Shown one piece after another: positions 35,374-45,027 of a DNA stretch of 64,000 nucleotides (the stretch's first letter is position 1; the number at the start of each line of letters is the position of its first letter). The stretch comes from Arthrobacter sp. FW306-07-I (GTDB lineage Bacteria; Actinomycetota; Actinomycetes; Actinomycetales; Micrococcaceae). The notes below the pieces were generated by a model. The model saw only the letters and a list, made by a program, of their open reading frames with translations. It did no database searches and was not told the DNA's origin. The DNA is taken from assembly GCF_021800405.1 (NCBI RefSeq), contig NZ_CP084550.1:1364001-1428000 (forward strand), given 5' to 3'. Made by a program: the position numbers and the translations under genes.

Positions 35374-37944
35374 TCACCGTCCGCCTGCCCCGCGGCCGCC
35401 GTCGTGCCTGTCCAGGTTCGCCGGCCCTCCCGTGGCCACGGGCCGGACCGAAGCGCCGGTGGCGGCAGAAGTGCCGCGCCCGGACCGGAAACGCCCCGCC
35501 GCGTGCCCGGCAGCGCGCAGGGCCCTGCCGGCCGCGCGGAACGGCCAACGGAGCAGCAGGCCCAGCCGCCGGGTGACCGACGCGGGAAGCCACGTCGCGG
35601 CCAGGCGCCTGGGCAGTGTGGCATTGGCCCGCAGTGATGCTTCCACAGCGGCAACCCCGCCGGCGATGTCCGCACCTGCCGTACGGACGCGGAGGCTGGT
35701 CCCTTGGGAACTGCCGGCGCTCTGGGCGCCGCCGCCGGGTCGGCCGTACCGGTAGTGCTCGAACGCGGAGGTGAGTGAGGCAACTGCGTCGTGCGCGTCC
35801 TTGTCCATGCCGCCCGGCTCGCCCAGCAGCTTTTCCCTGAATCGTGCGGAATAGGCCCTGGGCGTTTCGCTGTCGGCGGCGGGTAGGCCGTAATCGGTGC
35901 CAAGGTCCCTGAACTCATCCCACGCCTGTGGGACAGCCTGTTCGGGGCGCTTTGGCCGCAGCCTGCGGGACCGGGTGCCCGCGCGAACCAGGTGCGGGGC
36001 GGCCGCCAGAAGCACCAGTGCCGCAACTCCGGCCGCGCCAATGAGCCAGGGCATCAATTCGGGGCCGCCACCGGTGCTGTTGCCGGCGCCCGGAGCAGCC
36101 TGGGCTGTGGCGCTGGGCGTTGGCGTTGGCACCGGGGCGCTATCGGGGACGAGCCCGTCGTTGTTGCCCAGGGAGTCCGGGACCGATGGTGCTGACGCTT
36201 CAGTGGCGTAATCCGGGACCACTCCCCGGGATGGCGTCGGTTCGAAGGGCACCCATCCCAGGCCCTGGAAGTACAGTTCCGGCCAGGCGTGGGCGTCGCG
36301 GGCGTCTGCCTCGTATTCCGGGAGGGCACCCTGGCCGGCCACCGTTACCGTGGCCCCGGTCAACCTTCCGGGGGCATACCCCACCGCGATCCGGCTGGGA
36401 ATTCCTTCAAGCCTGGCCATCACCGCCATCGCCGAGGCGTAGTGGATGCAGTAGCCGCTCTTTTGCTGCAGGAAGTCCGCCAGGACGGAGAGGCCGTTGC
36501 CGTCGTACCCGCCCTGCACCGGCGCCTGCAGAGAGTAGGTGAACTCGGACGAGCGGAGGTACTTCTGGATGGACATGGCCTTTTGGAAGGGTGTTCCCGC
36601 CGTGCCGGCGACCGCTTGTGCCGTGGTTTTGACGATGTCCGGGACGTTGCCCGGGATCCGGGAGAAGATATCCGGGATGCCGCGGGCCGGCCCTGTGGAC
36701 TGCGCCAGGAGCGCCGACGAGAGCCTGGGCACTGCCGAGGTCACCAGGTATTCCTGCCGCCGGGTGGTGGTGTCGGTGCCCTTGATGCTCAGGGTGGCGG
36801 GATCCCAGGTCCATTGGCCGCCCAGGCCGCGCACGGTTTCGGGCGCGTAGGGGACCGGCAGGTAGGGGCTGGTGAAGGACCCGGCGTCGACGGCAGTGAC
36901 CAGCCGTACCTGCTCGTCGGCCAGGACTGCGTAACCGGGGTCGATCCTGCCATCAAGGGGTACCCGGGATGCGGTGCGGTCGTCCGGTCCCCACGAATCG
37001 CCGTCGAAGTTGTCCACTGTGACGGACCTCAGGTAGAGGGGATTAGGCGAGTTCGTGGCATAGGTGATCCTGCCGCTGCCATCGGGGGCGCGGAGGCTGT
37101 TGCCCAGCGTGATCATCGGATTGAGGCCGGTGGCAGAACTCCACGGGTTGAGCCTCGACCCCTGGGGGAAAGTGCCGCTGTCGAAGCCGGGAATGGCCAC
37201 GGGCAGCACCAGTGCGGCCGCCAGTGCCACGGCGCCGGTCAGTACGGCGCGCCGCACCAGGCCGGGGCTGCGCGCGGAACCGCCCTGCAACCGTCCGTCC
37301 GGGGCGAACCACTGGCTGCAGCCCAGGATGAGCAGGTATCCCGCTGCCGTGGCAGCAAAACTCCATACCCCTATGCTTTGGGGTTTGATCATCGCCGGCA
37401 CCACCAGTAAGGCCAACAACCCGGTGCCTGAGGCGGCCGGCATGCCCAGTGGGACCGCAAGCGCGTCGACCAGGATGACTGCCAGGCCCAGCACGGCACA
37501 GACCACCATGACGATCCCGGCGTTGGGCGCCACCGGCGCGGTCTCCGACAGCACCGTCTCGCTGGCCCGCCGGACCAGCCGGTCCAGCTCGGGAAGGGTG
37601 GCGCCGGTGGGGACCACCCAGAGGAAACTGGAACTGCGGAAGAACGTCAGCGTCAGGACAGCGGCCAGTACCACGAATCCACCCGCGGTGACCAGCAGGG
37701 GCTGGGCGCGGAGGGAACGCAGCGCGGCCAGGGTGAGCGCCACCGCCAGCACGGTGGTCATCGCCGGCCAGAACCAGTTCCAGCCGCGGAGTACGCCGTT
37801 CAGGGACAGGGCCGCGCCGCAGACAGCCACTGCGATGGCCGCCGCCATGGCCCAGGGATAAACGCCCGGCCGTGTCCGGCCGGCGGGTGGATCGGGCTGC
37901 GCCTGCTGCCCGGCGCCTCTTGCCCGCGCCGGTGCCATGGTCAT
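35374..37944 (-). CDS. Transglutaminase-like membrane protein (DUF3488/transglutaminase core)
   Basis: 856 aa. The N-terminal third has seven or so membrane helices (DUF3488-like), then an extracytoplasmic transglutaminase-like domain with the catalytic Cys in KSGYCIHYASAM and His in DAHAWPELYF, one more helix near residue 640 and a cytoplasmic DUF4129-like tail ending in a basic, Gly/Ala-rich stretch. ATG 37944 overlaps the DUF58 stop (ATGA), so the two are translationally coupled. With MoxR and DUF58 this forms a conserved operon proposed to work in assembly or quality control of envelope complexes; its substrate is unknown. Confidence 0.88.
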   Translation of the reverse strand: MTMAPARARGAGQQAQPDPPAGRTRPGVYPWAMAAAIAVAVCGAALSLNGVLRGWNWFWPAMTTVLAVALTLAALRSLRAQPLLVTAGGFVVLAAVLTLTFFRSSSFLWVVPTGATLPELDRLVRRASETVLSETAPVAPNAGIVMVVCAVLGLAVILVDALAVPLGMPAASGTGLLALLVVPAMIKPQSIGVWSFAATAAGYLLILGCSQWFAPDGRLQGGSARSPGLVRRAVLTGAVALAAALVLPVAIPGFDSGTFPQGSRLNPWSSATGLNPMITLGNSLRAPDGSGRITYATNSPNPLYLRSVTVDNFDGDSWGPDDRTASRVPLDGRIDPGYAVLADEQVRLVTAVDAGSFTSPYLPVPYAPETVRGLGGQWTWDPATLSIKGTDTTTRRQEYLVTSAVPRLSSALLAQSTGPARGIPDIFSRIPGNVPDIVKTTAQAVAGTAGTPFQKAMSIQKYLRSSEFTYSLQAPVQGGYDGNGLSVLADFLQQKSGYCIHYASAMAVMARLEGIPSRIAVGYAPGRLTGATVTVAGQGALPEYEADARDAHAWPELYFQGLGWVPFEPTPSRGVVPDYATEASAPSVPDSLGNNDGLVPDSAPVPTPTPSATAQAAPGAGNSTGGGPELMPWLIGAAGVAALVLLAAAPHLVRAGTRSRRLRPKRPEQAVPQAWDEFRDLGTDYGLPAADSETPRAYSARFREKLLGEPGGMDKDAHDAVASLTSAFEHYRYGRPGGGAQSAGSSQGTSLRVRTAGADIAGGVAAVEASLRANATLPRRLAATWLPASVTRRLGLLLRWPFRAAGRALRAAGHAAGRFRSGRGTSAATGASVRPVATGGPANLDRHDGGRGAGGR

Positions 37945-39407
37945 CGTGCCACCCCCGCTCCGCGCCCTGCCTCCGGTGCCGGACGCGTCGGCAGGGCAAG
38001 GTCCTGGTCGAACCCGCCCCACACAGCAGCCAGCTGCGCCTTTGGCGCCACGGCCACTGCCCGCCACCCGGCCTGCCGAAGCACCTCGAGGACTTCCTGG
38101 TATTCCGCGGGCCGTTCCACTGCCACCAAAGCCATGGCGTTGGTGGCGGAGGCGGCAGCAGGCGCCAGCGCTGCGGCCTCCTGTGCAGTGATGCGTCCCA
38201 GCACTGCGATCAGGGGTCCCCGCATCCGGTGTGCGGAGATCTTGTCCATCAGGTGGTCATCGAATGCCGGGGGCTCCTGCTCATTGCCTGCCGATGTCCG
38301 GGTCCCTGTTGCCACCTCCGCCTGCGGGTTCCGGCCCGTCATGTCCCGAAGGACGCCGTCCCGCCGCGGGCGGGTTGTTCCGGACAGGTGGATTGCGGCC
38401 AGGCTTTCGGCAATGGACTGCAGACCTGAGGTCCCGCTGAATTCTTCCGCTCCCGGGTCAGGGGAAGACGGCGAGTGGAGGAATGCCGGGTTTCCGCCGG
38501 TGTCCAGCAGCCGCAGGCTGTAGTTTCGCTCCGCGAGGTGTGCACTGATGGACATGGCGGCAACGACTGCCCACTCGAACGTCCCGCTGGTGGCCAGCGC
38601 ATGCCCGTCCTGGCCGGGAAGGCCAGGCATTGCCGTTCCGGGACCCCCGGCAAACGCGCCGGAACGGTGGTCAAGGATGATGGTGGCCTCCGGAGTGGTG
38701 ACCGATTCCTCCTGCCGGACCATCAGGGCCCCGTGCCTGGCGGTAGCGGCCCAATGGACCCTCCGCATCGGGTCGCCGTGCCGGTACTCACGGGTCATGA
38801 CATCGTCATCGCTGGGGTTTGCCCGGACACGGGTGGCGGTGACTCCATCGTTGCCGCGCGCACCGGCCAGCAGCGTGGCAGGAAGGGCGACGGCGGCAGG
38901 CGTCACGGTGAGGACGTCGCCGTCGTCGATCGCCTGGCGGTGCAGCGCGAGTCCGAAGGGATCGGTGAACTCGGCGGTGACCGGCCCGATTCGAAACTGG
39001 CCGCGGTGCCGTGAGGTGAGGTGGTACTCATAGCGGCTGGTGCCGCCGGTGGCGGAACGGGACGGGAACCGGAAAGCCGGTGCGTGGCCGAACTGTGCCG
39101 GCAGCCGCTCCTCCATGGCGACTCGGCCGCTGCCCGGGCCGGACCGGGCGACGGCAAGGTGGACTGCCGCCGGGGCCGAGGTCTCCACCGGGGAAGGATT
39201 GAACTCGCGGTAGACCCGGAACCGGGGTTTGACCAGCCGGACGCCGGCAAGGCAGACGAGTGGAAGCACCAGCAGGAGTAACGCCAGCGTCAGGAGGTCC
39301 CGGCGCCCCATGACCTGAGCCGCGGCGAGCGTGAAGGCTCCGGCGGCGAGCATGCCCCACCCGCGCCTGGTGAACAGGTGCCGCGGAAGCTTGTCCAGCA
39401 GGGCCAT
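37941..39407 (-). CDS. DUF58 domain protein (vWA-like partner of MoxR)
   Basis: 488 aa with two N-terminal membrane helices (about residues 15-57) and a large cytoplasmic region. The DUF58 hallmark REYRHGDPMRRVHWAATARH lies near residues 207-226 (key residues Y, G-D, R-R-V-H-W). A vWA-like fold follows. DUF58 proteins pair with MoxR AAA+ ATPases, which lies 9 nt upstream here. Confidence 0.9.
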   Translation of the reverse strand: MALLDKLPRHLFTRRGWGMLAAGAFTLAAAQVMGRRDLLTLALLLLVLPLVCLAGVRLVKPRFRVYREFNPSPVETSAPAAVHLAVARSGPGSGRVAMEERLPAQFGHAPAFRFPSRSATGGTSRYEYHLTSRHRGQFRIGPVTAEFTDPFGLALHRQAIDDGDVLTVTPAAVALPATLLAGARGNDGVTATRVRANPSDDDVMTREYRHGDPMRRVHWAATARHGALMVRQEESVTTPEATIILDHRSGAFAGGPGTAMPGLPGQDGHALATSGTFEWAVVAAMSISAHLAERNYSLRLLDTGGNPAFLHSPSSPDPGAEEFSGTSGLQSIAESLAAIHLSGTTRPRRDGVLRDMTGRNPQAEVATGTRTSAGNEQEPPAFDDHLMDKISAHRMRGPLIAVLGRITAQEAAALAPAAASATNAMALVAVERPAEYQEVLEVLRQAGWRAVAVAPKAQLAAVWGGFDQDLALPTRPAPEAGRGAGVAR

Positions 39408-39416
39408 GCTGGTTTC

Positions 39417-40514
39417 CTAGCGGTTCCTGCTGCCGGCGGCAGCATCCCTGCCCGGTTGGCCGGGCTGCTCTTGCGGAACGGGCAGCCGGGACAGGATGCC
39501 CCGCAGGACACTGTGCGGCGTCTCGCCTGCGCCCGCGGCCTTCCGGTCAAGGATGATGCGGTGTGCCAGGACGGCTTCGGCCACGTCCCTCACGTCGTCC
39601 GGCAGAACGAAGTCGCGTCCGTCCAGCGCGGCCGTGGCCTTGGCGGCACGCAGCAGTTGCAGCAGGGAACGGGGGCTGGCGCCCAGCCGCAGCAGCGGGC
39701 TTTCCCTGGTGGCCCTGCCCAATGACACCGTGTATTCCTTCAGCGATTCGGAAACGAAGACCTGCTGGACGGCAGCGGTCATGCCTGCAACATCCGACGC
39801 GGTGACCACGGGGGAGACGTGGGCCAGCGGCGAGACTGCCTGGTGGGTTTCCAGCATCTCGATCTCCGCGTCCTTGTCCGGATACCCCATGGAAATGCGG
39901 GCCATGAACCGGTCCCGCTGGGCTTCCGGCAGGGGATATGTCCCCTCCATCTCGATGGGGTTCTGGGTGGCAACCACCATGAACGGCTCATCGAGCTTGT
40001 AGGTGTTGCCGTCCACCGTGACCTGGTGCTCCTCCATGCACTCAAGGAGGGCCGACTGTGTCTTGGCGGAGGCGCGGTTGATTTCGTCGCCGATGACGAT
40101 GTTTGCGAACACCGCGCCCGGCCGGAATTCAAAGAGCCTCGAGGCTTGGTTGTAGATGGACACCCCGGTGACGTCCGAGGGCAGCAGGTCGGGCGTGAAC
40201 TGGATGCGGCTGACGGTGCAGTCGATGGTCCGGGCGAGGGTCTTTGCCAGCAGCGTTTTGCCGACGCCGGGCACATCCTCCACCAGCAGGTGGCCCTGCG
40301 CGAGGAGCACGGTAAGCGCCAGCTTGGCGGCCTCGGACTTGCCGTCAATGACCGTGTTGACGGTGGTCAGGATGCGCTGCGCCGCCTCGTGGAAGGACTC
40401 CGGGTCCGTGGCCGGCGGCCGGTGCCCGTTCAGGTGGCTGACGGAATCAGGCACGCCGGCCAGGTTGAGGTTCGCTGCGCTTCCACTGGTGGCGGTGCGT
40501 CGGTGCGGTTCCAT
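39417..40514 (-). CDS. MoxR-family AAA+ ATPase
   Basis: 365-aa chaperone-like ATPase. Walker A is EDVPGVGKT, Walker B is VIGDEINRA, and sensor and arginine-finger segments (VATQNPIE, EAQRDRFM) are intact. The N-terminal 50 residues are disordered. ATG 40514 has GAAAGG upstream; the longer frame to 40643 lies in the promoter region. First gene of the MoxR-DUF58-transglutaminase operon; a -10 candidate TAGTCT is at 40600-40605 on the minus strand. Confidence 0.93.
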   Translation of the reverse strand: MEPHRRTATSGSAANLNLAGVPDSVSHLNGHRPPATDPESFHEAAQRILTTVNTVIDGKSEAAKLALTVLLAQGHLLVEDVPGVGKTLLAKTLARTIDCTVSRIQFTPDLLPSDVTGVSIYNQASRLFEFRPGAVFANIVIGDEINRASAKTQSALLECMEEHQVTVDGNTYKLDEPFMVVATQNPIEMEGTYPLPEAQRDRFMARISMGYPDKDAEIEMLETHQAVSPLAHVSPVVTASDVAGMTAAVQQVFVSESLKEYTVSLGRATRESPLLRLGASPRSLLQLLRAAKATAALDGRDFVLPDDVRDVAEAVLAHRIILDRKAAGAGETPHSVLRGILSRLPVPQEQPGQPGRDAAAGSRNR

Positions 40515-40599
40515 CGGCAACCTTTCAGCCCGGGTTTCACCTGGACGGGACAGCAAGCCTGCCTTCGCCCCTCGGTGGGCGTACGCGTGTGTTCGTTCC

Positions 40600-40605
40600 A
40601 GACTA
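40600..40605 (-). promoter_or_regulatory. -10 candidate (TAGTCT) of the MoxR operon
   Basis: TAGTCT about 85 nt before ATG 40514 on the minus strand. It shares the 163-nt divergent region with the tatD promoter. Confidence 0.35.
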
Positions 40606-40665
40606 CTAACACAACTGCCGCGGCTGACAGAGAGTTCCGGCAAATATGGGGGTGTCCGCCGCGGC

Positions 40666-40671
40666 TAGGCT
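40666..40671 (+). promoter_or_regulatory. -10 element (TAGGCT) of tatD
   Basis: TAGGCT, 6 nt, ATG 40678. Leaderless arrangement. Two copies of the palindrome GCCGCGGC lie upstream at 40617-40624 and 40658-40665. Confidence 0.5.
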
Positions 40672-40677
40672 GGATGG

Positions 40678-41583
40678 ATGTGCAATTCGTCGATTCCTGC
40701 CGCCTACCGGCTGCCCGCCACGGACGGAACTCCGGCCACGGAAGCTGGGCGCCGCAAGGACTTCCCGCCGGCGCCGGAGCCACTGCCCGTGCCGGTCATG
40801 GACAACCACACCCACCTGGACTTTCCGGAAGGAAAGGCGCCTGTGGGGATCAAGGCTGCGCTCGATGCGGCAGCGGCTGTGGGGGTCCAGGGTGCCGTGC
40901 AGGTGGGCTGCGACCTGGAGTCCTCGCGGTTCACCGTGGAAGCAGTGGACCAGGACGTCCGGCTCCTGGGGGCTGTAGCCCTGCATCCCAACGACGCTCC
41001 GCGTTACGCCGCCGACGTGGGGCTGGAAGACGCCCTCGCCGAAATCGAACGCCTGGCCGCGCATCCGCGGATCCGTGCCATCGGCGAAACGGGACTGGAC
41101 TTCTACCGCACCGAGGGGGAGGGGCTTCGGCACCAGGAATACTCGTTCCGGCGCCACATAGACATCGCCAAACGTCTCGACCTCACCCTGCAGATCCATG
41201 ACCGTGACGCGCACAGCGACGTGGTGCGGGTGCTGCAGGAAGAGGGAGCCCCGGAACGGGTAGTGTTCCACTGCTTCTCCGGTGACGAGGAACTGGCCAG
41301 GACCTGCAACGAGCAGGGGTGGTGGATGTCCTTTGCGGGCACGCTGACATTCAAGAACGCGGCGAATCTCCGTGCCGCGCTTGCCGTGGCAGACCGGCAA
41401 CTCATCATGGTGGAAACCGACGCCCCGTTCCTGACCCCGCACCCGCACAGGGGGCGCCCTAACGCCAGCTACATGGTCCCGTACACGGTACGCGCCATGG
41501 CAGAATTGACAGGCTCCGATCTGGCTGGCCTCTGCACCGCAATCAGCGAAAATACCGTGAGCGCATACGGATCCTGGGCCTGA
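40678..41583 (+). CDS. tatD: TatD-family metal-dependent hydrolase (DNase)
   Basis: TIM-barrel metallohydrolase with 3'-5' exonuclease activity in characterised members. Metal-binding motifs: DNHTHLDF (about residues 41-48), GETGLDFYR (about 139-147), QIHDRDAH (about 179-186), FHCFSGD and ETDAPFLTP (about 243-251). The 301-aa length includes an extra N-terminal 40 residues. Gene order tatD-rpfB-rsmA-ispE is conserved in actinobacteria. Confidence 0.93.
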   Translation: MCNSSIPAAYRLPATDGTPATEAGRRKDFPPAPEPLPVPVMDNHTHLDFPEGKAPVGIKAALDAAAAVGVQGAVQVGCDLESSRFTVEAVDQDVRLLGAVALHPNDAPRYAADVGLEDALAEIERLAAHPRIRAIGETGLDFYRTEGEGLRHQEYSFRRHIDIAKRLDLTLQIHDRDAHSDVVRVLQEEGAPERVVFHCFSGDEELARTCNEQGWWMSFAGTLTFKNAANLRAALAVADRQLIMVETDAPFLTPHPHRGRPNASYMVPYTVRAMAELTGSDLAGLCTAISENTVSAYGSWA

Positions 41584-41840
41584 CGGGCGCGCCGGATCCG
41601 TCTTCCGGCCGCATACCTGGTATGCACAAATGTTGGCCCCTTTATAACGCTACGGTTACAGTGGGTAACTATTAGCCGGGGTCGGGGAAGGCCAACGGGT
41701 AATTTCACTCCTTTCGCAGCCGGACGGGCCTGTCCAAAAACCGGCCACACCGCTGCCTGGAGTGTGGCCGCGCATCGGTGCCCGGACTGTCCTTCGCAGG
41801 CTTGTTCCGGGCATTTTTCTGCGCGTTTCCCCGTGCCCGG
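41584..41840 (+). promoter_or_regulatory. rpfB promoter and structured leader
   Basis: A promoter is suggested by TTGGCC (41633-41638) and TACAGT (41657-41662), 18 nt apart. The leader of about 170 nt contains GGAC/GTCC (41722-41735) and a perfect 9-bp hairpin CGGCCACAC (41742-41750) / GTGTGGCCG (41762-41770). A long structured leader before an rpf gene recalls c-di-AMP (ydaO) control in other actinobacteria, but I cannot align the ydaO consensus, so this is only a candidate. Confidence 0.4.
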
Positions 41841-43037
41841 ATGGACCTAGAGTTACGGGCAATCGTGATCAAGTTCTTCACATCGGACGGCAAGTTCAGC
41901 TATATCAAGGTTGGCGCCCAGCTGCTGGTGCTTTGCGGCCTGGTCGCAGGCCTCGTAGCCTTCGTGGGCAATAACAAAACAGTTACGCTCAACGTGGACG
42001 GCAAAGCGTCGTCCGTGCAGTCCTTTGGCGGAACAGTGGCACAGGTGGTCAAGAGCGCCAACCTGGACCTGAAGCCCGGCGACCGGGTGTCGCCTTCCCT
42101 CGACGCGACCGTCCAGAACGGAACCGTCATCAACATCAACCAGGCCAAAGAGGTCAAGGTCAGCCTTGACGGGGCCGAGAAGACCGTGAACACCACGGCC
42201 CAGGACGTTGAAGACCTGGTGACTGAGCTCGGCGTGGCCAGTGCCTCGTCCGTCTCGGCGCCCAAGGATGCCACCCTCTCGCTGGCCGGCTCCTACGTCT
42301 CCATCTCCACACCCAAGACCGTCAGCATCGTGGCCGACGGCAAGGTGAACACCGCCACCACCACCGCGCCCACCGTCGGCAAGGTCCTGGAGGACTCGGG
42401 CGTTAGCCTCGGCGCCAATGACCGGACCTCCCAGCCGGCCAACGCCAACGTGGTGAACAACATGGTCATCAAGGTCTCCCGTGTAGACACCAGCCGGACC
42501 GCCGTCACCAGCGAAGACGTGCCCTTCGAAACGGTTACCGCCGAAAGCGCAGACATGCTCAAGGGTGAAAAGGAAGTGACGCAGGCCGGCGCCGCCGGAA
42601 AGCTTGAGCGCACCTTCAAGCTGGTGCTCGTGGACGGACGCGAAGCTTCCCGCACGCTGGTATCCGAGAACGTGGCGGTCCAGCCGGTCACCGAGAAGGT
42701 CACCGTTGGCACCAAGGCCAAACCCGCACCCCAGGCCGCTCCGGCCCCCGCCGCTGCAGGCGCCAACTCCGGCGCCGCGGCACCGGCGATGATGAACGAG
42801 GCCATGTGGGACAAGATCGCCCAGTGCGAGTCCACCGGGAACTGGAGCATCAATAGCGGCAACGGCTACTACGGTGGCCTGCAGTTCGATATCCAGACCT
42901 GGATCGGCGCCGGCGGCGGTGCCTACGCTCCCAACGCCAGCCTGGCCACCAAGGCACAGCAGATCGACATCGCCAACCGCGTTTACGCGCAGCGCGGCCT
43001 GTCGCCATGGGGCTGTGGCTGGGCGGCCAGCCGCTGA
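41841..43037 (+). CDS. rpfB: Resuscitation-promoting factor RpfB
   Basis: Secreted or membrane-anchored peptidoglycan-cleaving growth factor. Order: N-terminal hydrophobic anchor (about residues 18-42), three DUF348 repeats (about 45-215), a G5 domain (about 218-295), an Ala/Pro-rich linker and the C-terminal Rpf transglycosylase domain with the catalytic Glu in IAQCESTGNW and the disulfide partner Cys in SPWGCGW. ATG 41841 is the most plausible start; GTG 41778 and GTG 41865 are alternatives and none has a strong ribosome-binding site. A GC-rich hairpin follows. Confidence 0.95.
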   Translation: MDLELRAIVIKFFTSDGKFSYIKVGAQLLVLCGLVAGLVAFVGNNKTVTLNVDGKASSVQSFGGTVAQVVKSANLDLKPGDRVSPSLDATVQNGTVININQAKEVKVSLDGAEKTVNTTAQDVEDLVTELGVASASSVSAPKDATLSLAGSYVSISTPKTVSIVADGKVNTATTTAPTVGKVLEDSGVSLGANDRTSQPANANVVNNMVIKVSRVDTSRTAVTSEDVPFETVTAESADMLKGEKEVTQAGAAGKLERTFKLVLVDGREASRTLVSENVAVQPVTEKVTVGTKAKPAPQAAPAPAAAGANSGAAAPAMMNEAMWDKIAQCESTGNWSINSGNGYYGGLQFDIQTWIGAGGGAYAPNASLATKAQQIDIANRVYAQRGLSPWGCGWAASR

Positions 43038-43067
43038 TCCACTGATCAACAGGTAAGCAGAAGCAGC

Positions 43068-43096
43068 GGCCGGGCCCGGGTACTCCGGGGCCGGCC
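43068..43096 (+). terminator. Hairpin after rpfB
   Basis: GGCCGGGCCCGG (43068-43079) pairs with CCGGGGCCGGCC (43085-43096), 11 of 12 bp, loop 5 nt. No T-run follows. Confidence 0.6.
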
Positions 43097-43135
43097 ACTG
43101 CCGTTAACCGGGCAAAGCCAAGATGCCGCGCGGGA

Positions 43136-43141
43136 TAGGAT
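43136..43141 (+). promoter_or_regulatory. -10 element (TAGGAT) of rsmA
   Basis: TAGGAT, 6 nt, GTG 43148. Leaderless arrangement. Confidence 0.5.
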
Positions 43142-43147
43142 ACCTAG

Positions 43148-44020
43148 GTGACTGAACCGACTCCCGCCGTGCCCGCACCATTGTTCGGGGCCTCCGACAT
43201 CCGCCGGCTGGCAGAGGAGATCGGGGTCAGGCCCACCAAGACGCTGGGCCAGAACTTTGTGATCGACGGCAACACCATCCGCCGGATAGTCGCCGCAGCA
43301 GGCGTTGGGCCGGATGAAACGGTCCTTGAGGTGGGACCGGGGCTGGGGTCGCTCACGCTTGGACTGCTGGACGCGGCAGCGGCCGTTGTCGCCGTCGAAA
43401 TAGATCCTGTCCTTGCCGCAAAGCTCCCCGAAACCGTGAAGGAATGGCGGCCCCAAGCCGCCAATGCCTTCCATCTGGTGCAGGCCGACGCCATGAAGGT
43501 CACCGAACTGCCGGTGGAACCAACAGCACTCGTGGCCAACCTGCCGTACAACGTTGCCGTTCCCGTGGTGCTGCACCTCCTGCAGCATTTCCCCAGCCTG
43601 CGGCACGGCCTGGTGATGGTGCAGGACGAGGTGGCCGACCGGCTGGCAGCCGGCCCCGGCTCCAAGACCTACGGAGTTCCCTCGGTCAAGGCCGCCTGGT
43701 ACAGCCAGATGCGCAAAGCGGGCGTGATCGGCATGAACGTGTTCTGGCCGGCACCGAAGATCCATTCCGGGCTGGTGGCCTTCACACGCCGCGAGCCGCC
43801 GGTCACCACCGCCACGCGCGAACAGGTGTTTGCCGTGGTGGATGCCGCATTCGCGCAGCGCCGCAAGACCCTCCGGGCCGCCCTCGCCGGCTGGGCCGGG
43901 GGAGCGCCGGAAGCGGAGCGCTGCCTGCTCGCCGCCGGCGTGGATCCCACGGCACGCGGCGAGGTCATTGACATTGCCGCGTTCGCCAGGATTGCCGAAG
44001 CCAGGGAAAACCGGCCGTGA
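43148..44020 (+). CDS. rsmA: 16S rRNA (adenine(1518)/(1519)-N6)-dimethyltransferase
   Basis: KsgA enzyme dimethylating the two adenines in helix 45 of 16S rRNA. SAM-binding motif [10 protein letters not shown] (about residues 62-71), the LGQNFVID opening (about 34-41) and catalytic NLPYNV (about 131-136) are intact. Length 290 aa. GTG 43148 is leaderless. The last codons overlap the ispE start (GTGA), so ispE translation is coupled. Confidence 0.96.
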   Translation: MTEPTPAVPAPLFGASDIRRLAEEIGVRPTKTLGQNFVIDGNTIRRIVAAAGVGPDETVLEVGPGLGSLTLGLLDAAAAVVAVEIDPVLAAKLPETVKEWRPQAANAFHLVQADAMKVTELPVEPTALVANLPYNVAVPVVLHLLQHFPSLRHGLVMVQDEVADRLAAGPGSKTYGVPSVKAAWYSQMRKAGVIGMNVFWPAPKIHSGLVAFTRREPPVTTATREQVFAVVDAAFAQRRKTLRAALAGWAGGAPEAERCLLAAGVDPTARGEVIDIAAFARIAEARENRP

Positions 44021-44994
44021 GCGCGGGACTTGAGAGGGCAGGCAGGGGGCGGTTCGCCGCCAGGACCGTGCGGGTCAAGGCGCCCGGCAAGGTCAACGTT
44101 TCCCTGGCGGTAGGTCCGCTCCGGGCGGACGGGTACCACTCGGTGGCCAGCGTCTACCTCGCAGTGTCCCTTTATGAGGAAGTGGCGGCCACCAGCACCG
44201 CCGCGCCCGGGATCACCATCAGCCTCAGCCCCGAAAGCACCCTGGACCTCGACGCCGTCGACATCCCCCTGGACAGCAACAACCTGGCCTACAAGGCCGC
44301 CGCCATCATGGCCGACGTGTCCGAACACGCCACCGGCGTGCACCTGGAGATCACCAAGCGGGTGCCCGTTGCCGGCGGCATGGGGGGCGGATCCGCCGAC
44401 GCCGCCGCCACGCTCCTGGCCTGCGATGCGCTCTGGAACAGCGGCCTGTCGCGCGAGGAACTGGCACACCTTGCAGCGGAACTGGGCGCCGACGTTCCCT
44501 TCTCGCTCCTGGGTGGAACCGCCGTCGGCCTCGGCCTGGGCGACGAACTGTCCCCGGCCCTGGCCAAAGCGCAGACCCACTGGGTGCTGGTGGTGGCCGA
44601 CTACGGCCTCTCCACCCCCGAGGTGTACCGCACGCTGGACCGGCTGCGCGATGCCGAAGGGATCGACGCCGGCGAACCCACCAGCGTGGACCCGCAGATC
44701 CTGGCGGCGCTTCGGGGCGGCGACGCCGAATCCCTGAGCCGCGTGCTGGTCAACGACCTGCAAAGGGCGTCCATTGAACTGGCGCCTGCGCTGCGCGATA
44801 CGCTGGGGATGGGTGAATCCCATGGCGCCATCGCGGGCATGGTCTCCGGATCCGGCCCCACCGTGGCGCTCCTGGCAGACGACTCCGTTGCCGCCGAGGC
44901 ACTGGCTGAGGACCTGCGGCGCCGCGGCCTGACTGCAATCCCCGTCCACGGTCCGGTCCCGGGCGCGCGCATCATCTCCGACACCCACCTTTAA
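44017..44994 (+). CDS. ispE: 4-diphosphocytidyl-2-C-methyl-D-erythritol kinase
   Basis: GHMP kinase of the MEP isoprenoid pathway. Motif [13 protein letters not shown] (about residues 20-32), the phosphate-binding [15 protein letters not shown] (about 112-126) and the late [10 protein letters not shown] (about 278-287) are intact. GTG 44017 overlaps the rsmA stop. Makes precursors for polyprenyl phosphate used by the glycan enzymes elsewhere in the window. Confidence 0.95.
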   Translation: MSAGLERAGRGRFAARTVRVKAPGKVNVSLAVGPLRADGYHSVASVYLAVSLYEEVAATSTAAPGITISLSPESTLDLDAVDIPLDSNNLAYKAAAIMADVSEHATGVHLEITKRVPVAGGMGGGSADAAATLLACDALWNSGLSREELAHLAAELGADVPFSLLGGTAVGLGLGDELSPALAKAQTHWVLVVADYGLSTPEVYRTLDRLRDAEGIDAGEPTSVDPQILAALRGGDAESLSRVLVNDLQRASIELAPALRDTLGMGESHGAIAGMVSGSGPTVALLADDSVAAEALAEDLRRRGLTAIPVHGPVPGARIISDTHL

Positions 44995-45027
44995 CACTTC
45001 CAGTCCGGCAGCAGAAAGCAGTTCCCC

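Noticed and set aside
40617-40665. Two GCCGCGGC palindromes in the moxR/tatD promoter region
   Set aside because: 8-bp GC-only palindromes are expected by chance in this genome. Mentioned only with the tatD promoter.
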